This document shows, in pieces, positions 34,992 to 44,274 of a stretch of DNA of 64,000 nucleotides. The stretch comes from Spirochaetota bacterium (GTDB lineage Bacteria; Spirochaetota; UBA4802; UBA5550). Position 1 is the stretch's first letter; every line of letters begins with the position of its first letter. The notes below the pieces were generated by a model. That model searched no databases, was not told the origin of the DNA, and worked only from the letters and a program-made list of their open reading frames with translations. Both the position numbers and the translations under genes were made by a program. The stretch is taken from contig JAGNKX010000021.1 of NCBI GenBank assembly GCA_017999915.1, forward strand, positions 1-64,000. The letters are read 5' to 3'.

Positions 34992-36062
34992 TCATATCAG
35001 CTGGAAGGTGAGGGTCAGGCTGTAATAGGTGGTCGAGAAATGATAGAACTGCCCCTCCTGTGAGGGCCCGTGGCTGAAGGTGAAAAAGAGCTGCATCTTC
35101 GGCGTGAAGCTCTCCCGGGTGGCTTCGAATTCTATCCCGATGGAATAATTCCCGTTTATGGCGAAGTGGTTGTTCTGCCAGTTTTTCAGATGGGCCGCTA
35201 TGAAGGGTTGGAAATTGACGTTCTTCGCGACGCCAACGGCGCCGAAGGGCCTGAACTCCGCGCCGTATTCCACGTAGAAGGGATCGAACTTCGCCCCACT
35301 GAAGGAGTGATAAACGCACCCGAGGCCGGCGAAAAGCCTCACCTGCCTGATGATCGCGTAGGACACGAACAGATCGATCCCCTCGTTGCTGACGTTCTTG
35401 CGCCAGATCTCCGGGTAAAGCTGCATGAATTCGTCCCCGAGGTGGGACGACAGGTGCCAGAAGCGGAGCTGCAGCGCCAGGCTGTTGTACGAGTAGGATG
35501 TGATGAATGCCATGGAGTAATCCGCGTTGAGCAGGGTCGAGCCCTCGCGGAGCCAGCCCCGCGGCTTCTTGAAGGCGAAGATCGCCCACACGCACCCTTC
35601 GATTTCGGCCTGGAGATAACCCTTCTTCACGTCCCACCGGTAGAGAGGGAGGCGCGCGCCCAGGGACACGGCGCCGAACATCCTGTCCGATCCGAGGACA
35701 TGGCTGTCGGAGCCATAGCGCGTGCGAAAGCGGTTGAAGGCGTCGTCATGGTAGCGGAGGCCGCCGGAGAAGGCCGCCCGGCGCGGATCGGCGATGGATG
35801 CGGGAAAGAGCCGCGATCCGGGGAAGAGCCCGGTGCCGCGTTTGGCCGCGTCTTCAGGCTTGCCGGGATCCGTTTCTTTGGGTGTGCCGCTTTCGGGCGT
35901 CTCGTTGTTCGCGCCGTCCCAGAGCTGACGGCCGCCGGGTTCCTTCTCGACCGCGGGACCGGGGGCGTCGTTCGCGGCGAATGCCAGGCATGGGAGAACC
36001 GGGAGACTGCAACAGATGAAGAAAATCAGGCAGGCTCGATGTATTCCATCCCGCGGTTTCAT
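34992..36062 (-). CDS. DUF1207 outer-membrane protein
   Basis: A 356-residue exported protein (signal peptide about 1-30). LFPASIADPRRAAFS, YRWDVKKGYLQAEIEG, LLNADYSMAFITSYSYNSLALQLRFWHLSSHLGDE match DUF1207 proteins, thought to be outer-membrane barrels. A low-complexity Pro/Glu linker (about 35-75) precedes the domain. The gene starts 19 bases after acsC, so it may be on the same transcript, though its role in that pathway is unknown. Confidence 0.82.
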   Translation of the reverse strand: MKPRDGIHRACLIFFICCSLPVLPCLAFAANDAPGPAVEKEPGGRQLWDGANNETPESGTPKETDPGKPEDAAKRGTGLFPGSRLFPASIADPRRAAFSGGLRYHDDAFNRFRTRYGSDSHVLGSDRMFGAVSLGARLPLYRWDVKKGYLQAEIEGCVWAIFAFKKPRGWLREGSTLLNADYSMAFITSYSYNSLALQLRFWHLSSHLGDEFMQLYPEIWRKNVSNEGIDLFVSYAIIRQVRLFAGLGCVYHSFSGAKFDPFYVEYGAEFRPFGAVGVAKNVNFQPFIAAHLKNWQNNHFAINGNYSIGIEFEATRESFTPKMQLFFTFSHGPSQEGQFYHFSTTYYSLTLTFQLI

Positions 36063-36081
36063 GGTGTCCGGAGCGCCGGCC

Positions 36082-37416
36082 TCAGGCCTGGTACTGTTTC
36101 AGGAAGGCCGGAATATGGGCCGCCTCGCGGGGACCGATGGTGATCTTCCAGTCTGCCAGCTCTTCTTCCAGCTCGCCGCTGATGGAGGCCGAATAACCCG
36201 GGATGACCAGGGAGCGGTGCTTCACCTTGTCGGCGATGCCGCTTTTCTTGACGTAGGAGCCGATGGCGTCCGCCACGAACTTGCCAGCGGCCCAGGCGGT
36301 GAGGACGCTCAGGCCCTCGCAGTCCATGACCAGGAGCCACGCCGGTACCCGGCTTCCCTCGATCTCGCCGGAGACGATAAAATAGGTGAGGGAGAAATTC
36401 GTGGTGATCATCACCGGGGAGTTCTCATCCGGGTTGTTGATCGGGTAGATGCCCTGCTCCGTGGCCATGGGGCGCTGGGGATCGGTGAAGATGTTCATCC
36501 GCTCCACCAGGAGGGGGAAGAGCCCCTCGCCGCGCAGCTCCGAGAGCACCACGATGCCCGCGTACTTGGCGATAAGGGCAGACGCGATCAGCGTCTCCTC
36601 GCGGTAGTCCTTCGCCATCTCGCAGGGGAAGGTAATGGTGGGATAACCCAGGGGCCGAAAGGCGCCCTTGACCGCGGCGCGCCGGATCACGACCTGGTCC
36701 TCGAAGGCTTTTTTCAAAGTGCGGGCCCCGGAATCGATGATGATTTCCTTCAGGCCCATGGCTGAGAGCTTCTGCGTGAGCTCGATGACCTCGTCGATGT
36801 TCGCGCCCTTGACCGCGACCGGGCACTTGTTGTCCAGGGCGAGCTTGCCCATCGCGTCGGCGTTGGCCTTCGTGGCGGCGTAGAGGAGGGGCTTTTTCGC
36901 GGCCACGTGCTTCAGGGCTGCGCCGAGGATGTCGGCGTTCTCGCTCATGAGGATGAGACCCGCGTCCACCGCGCCGGCAACCTTCTGCGCCAGCTTCTCG
37001 AAGGAGGCTGCGTCGCCCTTCTCGGATTTTATGGCAACCAGGTCGGCCGCGAGCTGGACCCCGACCCGCTCGTATCGGAGCTCGATATAGGATTTCAGGC
37101 GCCGGTCCACATCGGCGTCGGCCATGGTATCGCTGACCAGGACCGCGATGCCCGTGGGGCTCACGAAGGTCTTTTCATGGCGGAAGAGGACCGTCTCGCC
37201 CCCCGTCTTGAAGGGGCCGATGGCGGCGGTCATGACCGGCGGCGCCGACGCCGAATCGAGCTTCGCCTTCGAAGCCTCGGATACGTGGGGACACTTGGCC
37301 AGCTCCGCCTGTCCAGCCGCGAGCTTCATAGCGAAGGCGAGGCACGTCGGCACCCCGCAGTCCCCGCAGTTGGTCTGGGGCAGCAGTTTATAGATTTCAA
37401 TTCCGGTCATTCCCAT
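36082..37416 (-). CDS. acsC: corrinoid iron-sulfur protein large subunit
   Basis: A 444-residue CFeSP gamma subunit. [4Fe-4S] ligands C17, C20, C25 and C42 (NCGDCGVPTCLAF, then KCP) are at the usual N-terminal place. The TIM-barrel and C-terminal corrinoid-binding region follow, with FSLTYFIVSGEIEGS and the GYSAS loop. It accepts a methyl group from methyl-THF through its cobalt and passes it to AcsB. GAGGAG precedes the ATG. It is the last core gene of the cluster. Confidence 0.96.
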   Translation of the reverse strand: MGMTGIEIYKLLPQTNCGDCGVPTCLAFAMKLAAGQAELAKCPHVSEASKAKLDSASAPPVMTAAIGPFKTGGETVLFRHEKTFVSPTGIAVLVSDTMADADVDRRLKSYIELRYERVGVQLAADLVAIKSEKGDAASFEKLAQKVAGAVDAGLILMSENADILGAALKHVAAKKPLLYAATKANADAMGKLALDNKCPVAVKGANIDEVIELTQKLSAMGLKEIIIDSGARTLKKAFEDQVVIRRAAVKGAFRPLGYPTITFPCEMAKDYREETLIASALIAKYAGIVVLSELRGEGLFPLLVERMNIFTDPQRPMATEQGIYPINNPDENSPVMITTNFSLTYFIVSGEIEGSRVPAWLLVMDCEGLSVLTAWAAGKFVADAIGSYVKKSGIADKVKHRSLVIPGYSASISGELEEELADWKITIGPREAAHIPAFLKQYQA

Positions 37417-37440
37417 GATGTGATCTCCTCAATAAATGTT

Positions 37441-37525
37441 TCTCTCCCCTCCCTTGATGGGAGGGGCCGGGGGAGGGTGAAATCGTTTTATCACCCCCAC
37501 CTGTCCTCCCCCATCAAGGGGGAGG
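37441..37525. repeat. hairpin pair between acsB and acsC
   Basis: Two stems in the 119-base gap: CCCTCCCTTGATGGGAGGG-type near 37446-37466 and CCTCCCCCATCAAGGGGGAGG near 37506-37525. They resemble the CCCTCTCC repeats elsewhere and could affect mRNA stability or processing between the two genes. No coding content. Confidence 0.65.
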
Positions 37526-37535
37526 GATTTTATGT

Positions 37536-39740
37536 CTAAAACAGCGGCTCCATCGTCAGGGCCGGGTGCTGCTTCTCCGTGAGGAAGTTGATGATCGCCT
37601 CCTCGGTGGTTCCCACTGTCTCGTCCGCGATCCGGTCCAGCAGGTCCGGCATGCCGATCTCGGCCGCGCGCTCGTTGAAACGCTCCCTGATCTCTTCCTT
37701 CAATGATTTAGGCATCCACACCAGGCGCTTGATGCCGCCCTCGGCGTGGAGGAACTTTCTGCTCGTGATATAGTACTTGCTGTGACCCACGAAACCTGGC
37801 GTGATGTTGCCGCCCCCGACCATGCCGGCCAGGGTGGTGAACTTCATCCCGGACGGCGTCATTGATGACGTATCCCGGTCGACGGTCATGACGCCGTTGC
37901 AGATGGGGAGGATCGCAGCGATGCACTCGAAGCATCCGCAGGAGGTCATCGGGTTTCGCATGATGCTGTAGGCGTCCACGGTGGCGACCGTTCCCCGGGA
38001 GGCCTTGGCCACGAAGTCGTCCACGCCCTTCCACCGGCCGTAGCGCGCATCAAGGACGGCGCCCTTGTGCACCGGCTGGTTCGGGCCTGTGGGATTGATC
38101 TCGAAGGAGGCCTTGCAGTCGAGCCAGTTGTAGGCGCCGCAGAGCCCGGTCCGCTCCGGCGTCACCACGCACACGTGGTTCGGCGCGAAGGACTGGCAGA
38201 GGAGGCAGGAGTAGAAGGGGTCCGTGTCCTCGTCGGTCATGCCGGCGATCCGCTCGTCCCGCTGCTTGTACAGGGAGCGGGCCTTTTCCAGGATTCTCTT
38301 GACCTCGTTCTCGTCGGTATAAATGGTCACCTGCACCTTATCGAAGATCTTGCCGAAGTCCTGGTGCAGCTTCGCGTGGAGGATGCTCCCCAGGTGGGCC
38401 ATGCGGAATCCCTTGTCCACGGCCTGCTTGCTCACGCGGAGCCAGGCGATGTCGCGCTGGCCGATGTGCATGATGCCCTGGGCGTAGTTGATCAGGTGGT
38501 GGATCTGCCGCTCCAGAATCGGCTCGAAATCGGGCTGCATCTGGCGGCCCGCCACTTCCACGTAGATGGCCATGGGAAGCTGGCTTCCCGGCTTTACATC
38601 GGTGATCTCCGGTCCCACGACCTCGATCTTGTTGTCGGTGACGGCGTTCATGTCAGCCGAGACCACGAGCTCCACGGCCGGGGTACGGCCGCCTCCCGCC
38701 TCAAGGTAGATATCATCGCCGCGTACCCGCTCACCCTCGAAGGCGGGACCGTAGGCCACGGGGACCGGAACCTTGCTCACGGTGACCTTGAGTCCCCGCA
38801 CCTCGATGGCGCGGGCCACGATGGCGTCGTGGGGGATGTTGGAGACCACGTGCTCGTAGGTGCACACCCCCGTGGGGAGGATCTGCGGCGTCGGCGTATC
38901 GGTGATGATGGGAAAGCCGTAGTTGATGCAGCCGGCTCCGTTGGCGTACCACTCGTCGTTCACGAAGCCGAAAGTGATGCCGAAGGCGAAGACGCGGTCC
39001 TTGTTGTATATGAGTATCTTCCGGTAGTCGCCGGGATCGATGCCGCCGAAGGACATGGCCGCCCTGGTGGCAAAGCCGATGGAGAAGACCGTGGCGGTCA
39101 CGTCCGATCCGAAGGGCACGAGCCTGGTGGGCCAGCCGATCTGCACGCCCTGGTCGATGAGCTGCTGCGACATGGTCTTTCCCTCTGTGTTGGCGCTCAT
39201 GAACACGTACAGGTTCTTCTGCTGGAGCTCCAGGGCGATCTGCGCGGCAGCGGCCGCGTTCTCCGGCGCTCCCAGCATGGCAGCGAAGCCCGGGGCCGTT
39301 CCGTCGACGAACTCCACGCCGCGCTTCCGCATGATGACGTCGTCGGCGGCGCCGAGCCAGATATTGTCGTCCCGGGGGTCCTCGCCGGGCACGTACACCG
39401 ACGGGTTGTCGATGTACTTGATCGCCTCGATGAGCTCCTCCGCGAAAAAAGTCGCCATGCCCGCGTCAAGGGCCGGTCCCAGGTAGGGAAGGTGATGGTT
39501 CTCCTTCACCGGAGGCGGGAGCAGGTTCCTGCTCACCTTGATCACGTGCTCCATGTCCGAAAGCTTCTGTACCTTGTATCCCATGATGCCGTATATGACG
39601 GGCAGATAGTACCCCGTGTTGGGGAAGGCGACTTCCCTGTTGGGGCCGTAGGCGTCGATGGCGCGCTTCACTTCTTTCTCGGCGCGGTCAATTATGGAAT
39701 AGGCGCCCCGTATCGCCGCTGATGCTATTATCTTGGACAC
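37536..39740 (-). CDS. acsB: acetyl-CoA synthase catalytic subunit
   Basis: A 734-residue CODH/ACS beta-type subunit, start GTG at 39740 with AGGAG upstream. A-cluster ligands are clear: C512, C515, C524, C534 bind the [4Fe-4S] cubane and C601-G-C603 the distal nickel. Their spacing equals that of the Moorella enzyme (506, 509, 518, 528 and 595/597). It joins CO, a methyl group and CoA into acetyl-CoA. It lacks the archaeal short form and has the full N-terminal CO-tunnel domain. Confidence 0.97.
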   Translation of the reverse strand: MSKIIASAAIRGAYSIIDRAEKEVKRAIDAYGPNREVAFPNTGYYLPVIYGIMGYKVQKLSDMEHVIKVSRNLLPPPVKENHHLPYLGPALDAGMATFFAEELIEAIKYIDNPSVYVPGEDPRDDNIWLGAADDVIMRKRGVEFVDGTAPGFAAMLGAPENAAAAAQIALELQQKNLYVFMSANTEGKTMSQQLIDQGVQIGWPTRLVPFGSDVTATVFSIGFATRAAMSFGGIDPGDYRKILIYNKDRVFAFGITFGFVNDEWYANGAGCINYGFPIITDTPTPQILPTGVCTYEHVVSNIPHDAIVARAIEVRGLKVTVSKVPVPVAYGPAFEGERVRGDDIYLEAGGGRTPAVELVVSADMNAVTDNKIEVVGPEITDVKPGSQLPMAIYVEVAGRQMQPDFEPILERQIHHLINYAQGIMHIGQRDIAWLRVSKQAVDKGFRMAHLGSILHAKLHQDFGKIFDKVQVTIYTDENEVKRILEKARSLYKQRDERIAGMTDEDTDPFYSCLLCQSFAPNHVCVVTPERTGLCGAYNWLDCKASFEINPTGPNQPVHKGAVLDARYGRWKGVDDFVAKASRGTVATVDAYSIMRNPMTSCGCFECIAAILPICNGVMTVDRDTSSMTPSGMKFTTLAGMVGGGNITPGFVGHSKYYITSRKFLHAEGGIKRLVWMPKSLKEEIRERFNERAAEIGMPDLLDRIADETVGTTEEAIINFLTEKQHPALTMEPLF

Positions 39741-39776
39741 GATCGTTCTCCTATATCAATCTTCTATATCTTTACC

Positions 39777-39967
39777 CCCCCTCACCCGCACTTACGGGGC
39801 TCGCCGAGCGCTTTTTGGCCGTCCTGGCCGCGCTCGGCACTGCGACATCCTGTCGGGAGCCTCTCCCATTAAGCTTAGAAAAAAGGAGAGGGTTTCCGTA
39901 GAATTTACTTCCTATTCCCCCTCTCCTTTTTTTAATTTTTCATGGGAGAGGGGGCAGGGGGTGAGGG
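39777..39967. repeat. interspersed hairpin element between cooS and acsB
   Basis: About 190 bases bounded by CCCCTCACCC and GGGGTGAGGGC inverted ends. Inside are CCTCTCCC/GGAGAGGG stems and a GCTCGCC/CGCGCTCGGC GC-rich tract. Same type as 33764-33875. It splits two genes that must be expressed together. Confidence 0.7.
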
Positions 39968-39978
39968 CACTTTTTCTT

Positions 39979-41925
39979 CTACGCCAGATCCCTTCTATCG
40001 GCCATGTCAAACAACACGCGCTCCCGCGCCTTGTCGATGCCGAGGTCTTTCCGCTTTTTATCGATATGCTCGATCATCTTCCGGGCCATCTCCTTCGGGT
40101 CGGCGGCGAAATCCCACTTGCCGCCGTAGATCTTTTCCATGTCCCCGAAGAGGTGCTTCGTGAGCTCTTTGCTCCCGGAGGTCGGCCAGGTGACGCCGAA
40201 GACCGTGTACACGCCGGAAGCGACGAAGTACTGGCCGATGGAAATGGCCTTTTCGCTCATCCACTCCGGCGCCGCCCCTGCCGCGGGCAGGTCGCTGATG
40301 TCGTTCCCGAGGCCCCCGTCCTTCACCACGGCCGTGGCAGCGATGAGGATCCGGCTGTTGTCAACGCAGGAGCCCATGTGGAGGACCGGCGGGATGCCGA
40401 CTGTTTCGCACACCTCGGCGAGGCCTGGGCCGGCGAATTCACGGGCGGCCTCGGGCGTGAGCAGTCCCTCCTTGCCGAGGCCGATGGCGGTGCAGCCGGT
40501 GGTGAGGACCAGCACGTCGTTCTTGATGAGCTCCTTGACCAGGGTAAGGGTGTTGCCGTCGAGCTCGGTGCGGGCGTTGTTGCATCCCACCACTCCGGCA
40601 AGGCCCCGGATCCTGCCATTTATGATGTTGTCATTTAAAGGCCGGTATGACGCGCGAAAGGTGCCGCCCAGCATGTAGTTCACTGTCTCGTGGCTGAAGC
40701 CAGCGATCATGGGCGATTTTGCTTTCGGGATAAGGACGTCGCTTTTCCGGTTCCGGAAATTCTCAACGGCGGCGGTCACGATGGCCCTGGCCGAGTTGAG
40801 GGCGTCGTGCTCGTTGAATTCCATGCGCACCGACCCGGTGATATCGGCCTTCGGGTTGGTGGTGATGAGCTTTGTGTGGTAGCATGACGCCACGCTCTGG
40901 AGCGACTGCATCACGCACTGCACGTCCACGACCATCGCCTCCACTGCGCCGGTGGTGATGGCCAGCTCCTGCTGCAAGAAGTTCCCGGCGATAGGAATGC
41001 CGTGGCGCATAAGGATCTCGTTGGCGGTGCAGCAGATGCCGGCGATGTTGATGCCGTTGGCGCCATGGGACCGGGCAAGCTCGATCATCTGCGGGTCCCG
41101 GGAGGCGATAACAATCATCTCCGAAAGGAGCGGCTCGTGGCCGTGGACGATGATGTTGACTTCTTCTTTTTTGAGCACGCCCAGGTTTACCTCGGCGTAG
41201 ACCGGCACCGGCGTCCCGAAAAGGATGTCCTGGAGATCGGTGGCTAACATCGATCCGCCCCATCCGTCTGCCAGGGCCGCCCTGGTCCCCTGTTTTATGA
41301 GACTCTTATAATCCTGGTCGACGCCCATGTGGGTGCGGTGCATGATCTCGACCACTTCGCGGTCGATGCCCCGGGGAACGACGCCCTCCTTCCGCCATAT
41401 CTCCTGGCGCCGCTGCGGCGCCTTCTTTACATAGGCAAGCTCGCCGCTCTGCTGGCCGAACATGGCCAGGGCCTTCTCACCCACCTCGACTGCGATGGCC
41501 TTCGTCTCTTTTCCCTCGACGGTAATGCCGAGGTCCATGGCCACGGCCAGGAGCTTCTGCTCGTCCTTGATGCCGTAGCCGGGGATCTCTCCCTTCGCGG
41601 CGGCCAGGAAGATTTCAGCCACGCCGCGGCCATGGTCCGAATGGGCCGCGGAACCCGCGGCGATCATGCGGAGAAAGTTACGCGCCGATATGGTCTCGGC
41701 CGTGGCGCCGCAGAGGCCGACCTTGCGCACGGCCCCGGCGGTCTTCGGCTCCGGCACCCGGCAGGGGCCCATCCCGCAGTGCTTGCAACAGTCCCCGGCA
41801 GACCCGATGGGGCAGGGCTTGAGCTCGGCAGCCTTCTCGAACACCGTGCTGACCGAGTCTTGTTTCGCTTTTTCGTATATCTCCTGCGATGCCTTGTCGG
41901 CAAAGAGTTTCTTTTCTTCTGACAT
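39979..41925 (-). CDS. cooS: anaerobic CO dehydrogenase catalytic subunit
   Basis: A 648-residue Ni-Fe-S CO dehydrogenase. N-terminal cluster ligands C38, C46, C47, C50, C55 and C72 (CPIGSAGDCCKHCGMGPC, then LCGAT) bind the D and B clusters. AAHSDHGRG, ICCTANEILMRHG, GCNNARTELDG, TTGCTAIGLGKEG and LHMGSCVDNSR surround the NiFe4S4 C-cluster. It reduces CO2 to CO for AcsB or oxidises CO. AAGGAGCG precedes the ATG. Usual family length, no sign of damage. Confidence 0.97.
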   Translation of the reverse strand: MSEEKKLFADKASQEIYEKAKQDSVSTVFEKAAELKPCPIGSAGDCCKHCGMGPCRVPEPKTAGAVRKVGLCGATAETISARNFLRMIAAGSAAHSDHGRGVAEIFLAAAKGEIPGYGIKDEQKLLAVAMDLGITVEGKETKAIAVEVGEKALAMFGQQSGELAYVKKAPQRRQEIWRKEGVVPRGIDREVVEIMHRTHMGVDQDYKSLIKQGTRAALADGWGGSMLATDLQDILFGTPVPVYAEVNLGVLKKEEVNIIVHGHEPLLSEMIVIASRDPQMIELARSHGANGINIAGICCTANEILMRHGIPIAGNFLQQELAITTGAVEAMVVDVQCVMQSLQSVASCYHTKLITTNPKADITGSVRMEFNEHDALNSARAIVTAAVENFRNRKSDVLIPKAKSPMIAGFSHETVNYMLGGTFRASYRPLNDNIINGRIRGLAGVVGCNNARTELDGNTLTLVKELIKNDVLVLTTGCTAIGLGKEGLLTPEAAREFAGPGLAEVCETVGIPPVLHMGSCVDNSRILIAATAVVKDGGLGNDISDLPAAGAAPEWMSEKAISIGQYFVASGVYTVFGVTWPTSGSKELTKHLFGDMEKIYGGKWDFAADPKEMARKMIEHIDKKRKDLGIDKARERVLFDMADRRDLA

Positions 41926-41947
41926 GTGGCGCTCCTTGTAGTATCTT

Positions 41948-42892
41948 CTATCCCATCAAACTCTGAATCATCTTCTTCATCTGCTTCACCGATTCCGGGT
42001 GGCGCAGGATGAGGATGTCCGCGCCTGCCAGGAGAAGGCTCGTGGCGGTGACGCATTCCATCAGGATGCCACGCTCTTTCGCGTTTCCCAGCTTCGGGTC
42101 ATCCGCCTCGGCCGTCTTCGCCTCTTTCGTTTTCCATACCTCGATGCCGACGTTGCAGACGAGGGGGTACTGCAGCTTTTCGTCCTCCTGGGTGAGGGCG
42201 GCCATGCGGTCCCTCTCCATGACCGAGTATGTGTACTCCAGGCCGTAGCCCAGGGCGCCGGTGGTGGGGTCCACAAGGATCTTGTCCGCCGGAACGCCCA
42301 GGTTGCCGAGGAGGATGTTCAGTTGCTTGGCCAGGTTCACGTCGATGGGGGAGGAGGCCACGGCCACATGCTTGTAGGCCAGGGCGCCGGCGCCGATCTG
42401 CTTGTAGTCTCCCTCCTCGACGGGTCCCATGGAGAGGTTCTTTCCGTCGCATTCCTCGGCCAGGATGCGCAGCACTTCAGTGTCCTTTTCATGGTTGCTC
42501 ACTCCCCAGAGGATGACCGGCACCTCCACGGCGGCGATGACTTTCTTGGCGATATCCGCCGCTTCGCGGGCCGCCCGGTTCATGCCGTTTGGATCGATGC
42601 TGGTCAGTTGGAGCGCGATCATGTCAGCGCCGTATTCAGCCACGTTCTTCTTGGCCCAGGCCGCCGGATCGTCCAGGACATCGGCAAAGGGCTCTACCGC
42701 GGCTTCTGGCCATTCTTCGGGCCTGTGGTCAAAGACATCCATGGCGATCCTTGGCGGATGGGGCATGGTCCCCTCGAAGAGGTGGAAGGGATAGGACGTC
42801 GCCCCGCCCACGGTGACCGACTTCACGCCGGTGCCGAGGGTTATCTCCCTGATCTTTCCCGAGTAGTTTATTTTGGGTATATCGAATGCCAT
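41948..42892 (-). CDS. acsD: corrinoid iron-sulfur protein small subunit
   Basis: A 314-residue CFeSP delta subunit. I chose ATG 42892, which has AGGAGG at good spacing and gives the family length; the upstream frame is spurious. A TIM-barrel with IREITLGTG, GGATSYPFHLFEG, IALQLTSIDPNG, ILVDPTTGALGYGLEYTYSVMER and ILILRHPES. It pairs with AcsC to carry methyl-cobalamin. Directly upstream of cooS (22-base gap). Confidence 0.95.
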   Translation of the reverse strand: MAFDIPKINYSGKIREITLGTGVKSVTVGGATSYPFHLFEGTMPHPPRIAMDVFDHRPEEWPEAAVEPFADVLDDPAAWAKKNVAEYGADMIALQLTSIDPNGMNRAAREAADIAKKVIAAVEVPVILWGVSNHEKDTEVLRILAEECDGKNLSMGPVEEGDYKQIGAGALAYKHVAVASSPIDVNLAKQLNILLGNLGVPADKILVDPTTGALGYGLEYTYSVMERDRMAALTQEDEKLQYPLVCNVGIEVWKTKEAKTAEADDPKLGNAKERGILMECVTATSLLLAGADILILRHPESVKQMKKMIQSLMG

Positions 42893-42910
42893 GATGTTCC
42901 TCCTGTTTTG

Positions 42911-42930
42911 CCCCTGGTTTAAACCAGGGG
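42911..42930. repeat. 20-bp perfect palindrome CCCCTGGTTTAAACCAGGGG
   Basis: Uninterrupted palindrome between the 72-residue ORF stop and the acsD ribosome site. As RNA it would form a 20-base hairpin with a tight AAA loop. Confidence 0.9.
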
Positions 42931-43149
42931 TTATCTCTTCTTCTCGCTGCCGTACCATTCGCCGGAGTACCAGTAGCGCTCGCCGTTTTTCAGGTACCGC
43001 AGCATCTCGTTCCTGTCCATGAGATGACCGCGCCATCCCCGGTCCTCGCCGACGCCCCTGCTCTCGGGATTTCCCGGCGCGTAGGTCTCGCCAAGGACCT
43101 TGACTTTAGTTCCGGCGTGATCTTCTTTTTCGATTGTTTTGTATTCCAT
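42931..43149 (-). CDS. small hypothetical protein in acs cluster
   Basis: A 72-residue hydrophilic protein between folD and acsD on the same strand, with GAGG before the ATG. Features: ETYAPGNPESRG, GEDRGWRGHLMDRNEML and the aromatic tail RYWYSGEWYGSEKKR. No membrane segment, cysteines or known domain. The position and codon usage match the neighbouring genes. Could be a structural or regulatory partner of the CODH/ACS system; this is only inferred from position. Confidence 0.6.
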   Translation of the reverse strand: MEYKTIEKEDHAGTKVKVLGETYAPGNPESRGVGEDRGWRGHLMDRNEMLRYLKNGERYWYSGEWYGSEKKR

Positions 43150-43171
43150 AATGAGCCTCTAATTCTTTTAC

Positions 43172-43244
43172 TCCCCCCTGTCCCCACAAGGGGCATCAGG
43201 GATGAACCTGAATCGTGTGCCCCCTCAGGGGGCTAGGGGGGTCT
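43172..43244. repeat. G/C-run inverted repeat before folD end
   Basis: Outer CTCCCCCCT/AGGGGGG and inner CCCC/GGGG runs in the 95-base gap between folD and the small ORF. Another member of the gap-filling hairpins of the acs cluster. Confidence 0.55.
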
Positions 43245-44138
43245 TTACTCCAACGGCATCCCCGCCGCCAGCTTCGCTGCCCGTACCGTGTTGAGCATCA
43301 GCATGGTTATGGTCATGGGGCCGACGCCGCCCGGCACCGGCGTGATGATGCTGGCCTTCTCCTTCACGGCGTCGAAATCGACGTCGCCCCGGAGGATCGC
43401 CTTGCCTTCCGGTGTGTAGCCGATGCGGTTCACGCCCACGTCGATGACCACCGCGCCTGGTTTCACCATGTCAGCGGTCACGGCGTTCTGCACGCCTGCG
43501 GCGACGATGAGAATGTCTGCGCGAAGGGTATGGGACTTCAGGTCCTTCGTCCTGGTGTGGCACACGGTCACGGTGGCGTTGGCGTTCTTCTGCTTCTGCA
43601 CGAGCATCATGGCGATCGGCTTGCCTACGAGATTGCTTCTCCCAACCACGACCACATCCGCTCCCTCGATGGGCACGCCGGAACGGACCAGCATCTGCTG
43701 CACGCCATAGGGCGTGCAGGGATAGAACCGCGCGTCGCCGATCATGATCCGCCCCACGTTTGCCGGGTGGAAACCGTCCACGTCTTTGTCCGGATTGATG
43801 GCGTACAGTATGTTGTTTTCGTTGATGTGCTTCGGCAGGGGGAGCTGCACCAGGATGCCGTGGATATCCTTGTCTTTATTATACTTATCCACGAGCTTCA
43901 GTAGCTTTTCTTCTGTTATATCAGCCGGCTGGGTGTCCTGGATGGAATGAAATCCCAGCTCGTGGGCGGCCTTCTGCTTGCCCGTCACGTAGCTCATGGA
44001 CGCCGGGTCTTCGCCTACCAGGATGGTCACCAGGCCAGGGGTGATGTTGTTTGTTGATTTAAGGAGAGCCACCTCTTTTTTGAGCTCTTCCCGTATCTGC
44101 GCGGCGATTTCCTTGCCGCTGATGATCCTTGCAGTCAT
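43245..44138 (-). CDS. folD: methylene-THF dehydrogenase/cyclohydrolase
   Basis: A 297-residue bifunctional FolD. SYVTGKQKAAHELG contains the catalytic Lys, HGILVQLPLPKH the substrate loop, KDVDGFHPANVG, VVVVGRSNLVGKP the NAD(P) fold and TPVPGGVGPMT the C-terminal signature. It interconverts methylene-, methenyl- and formyl-THF in the methyl branch. GGGAGGAG precedes the ATG. It lies downstream of fosX with a 134-base gap that includes a large palindrome. Confidence 0.96.
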   Translation of the reverse strand: MTARIISGKEIAAQIREELKKEVALLKSTNNITPGLVTILVGEDPASMSYVTGKQKAAHELGFHSIQDTQPADITEEKLLKLVDKYNKDKDIHGILVQLPLPKHINENNILYAINPDKDVDGFHPANVGRIMIGDARFYPCTPYGVQQMLVRSGVPIEGADVVVVGRSNLVGKPIAMMLVQKQKNANATVTVCHTRTKDLKSHTLRADILIVAAGVQNAVTADMVKPGAVVIDVGVNRIGYTPEGKAILRGDVDFDAVKEKASIITPVPGGVGPMTITMLMLNTVRAAKLAAGMPLE

Positions 44139-44228
44139 GCGCTCCTCCCGATATATGGGCAGGTATAGTAAAATTGATTCTGTATCAAATAAAATTTATT
44201 AATTTATTAAAAAAATATCATTGAATGC

Positions 44229-44274
44229 GAGGTCCCCGTAGGCGGGGTCACGTGACCCCGCCTACGGGGACCTC
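44229..44274. repeat. 46-bp perfect palindrome after fosX
   Basis: Arms 44229-44251 and 44252-44274 are exact reverse complements with no spacer; the fosX stop codon overlaps its end. The T-run lies 13 bases past the palindrome, so it is a poor intrinsic terminator. Confidence 0.95.

Noticed and set aside
38067-39722. 551-residue open frame opposite acsB
   Set aside because: It is the antisense shadow of acsB in GC-rich DNA with no ribosome site or known domain; the minus-strand gene has all ACS cluster ligands.
42893-43036. Longer acsD start
   Set aside because: The extension overlaps the small ORF region and lacks a ribosome site, while the ATG at 42892 has AGGAGG.
44229-44274. 46-bp palindrome read as an ordinary terminator of fosX
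   Set aside because: The nearest T-run is 13 bases beyond the stem, too far for an intrinsic terminator; kept as a palindrome of unknown role.
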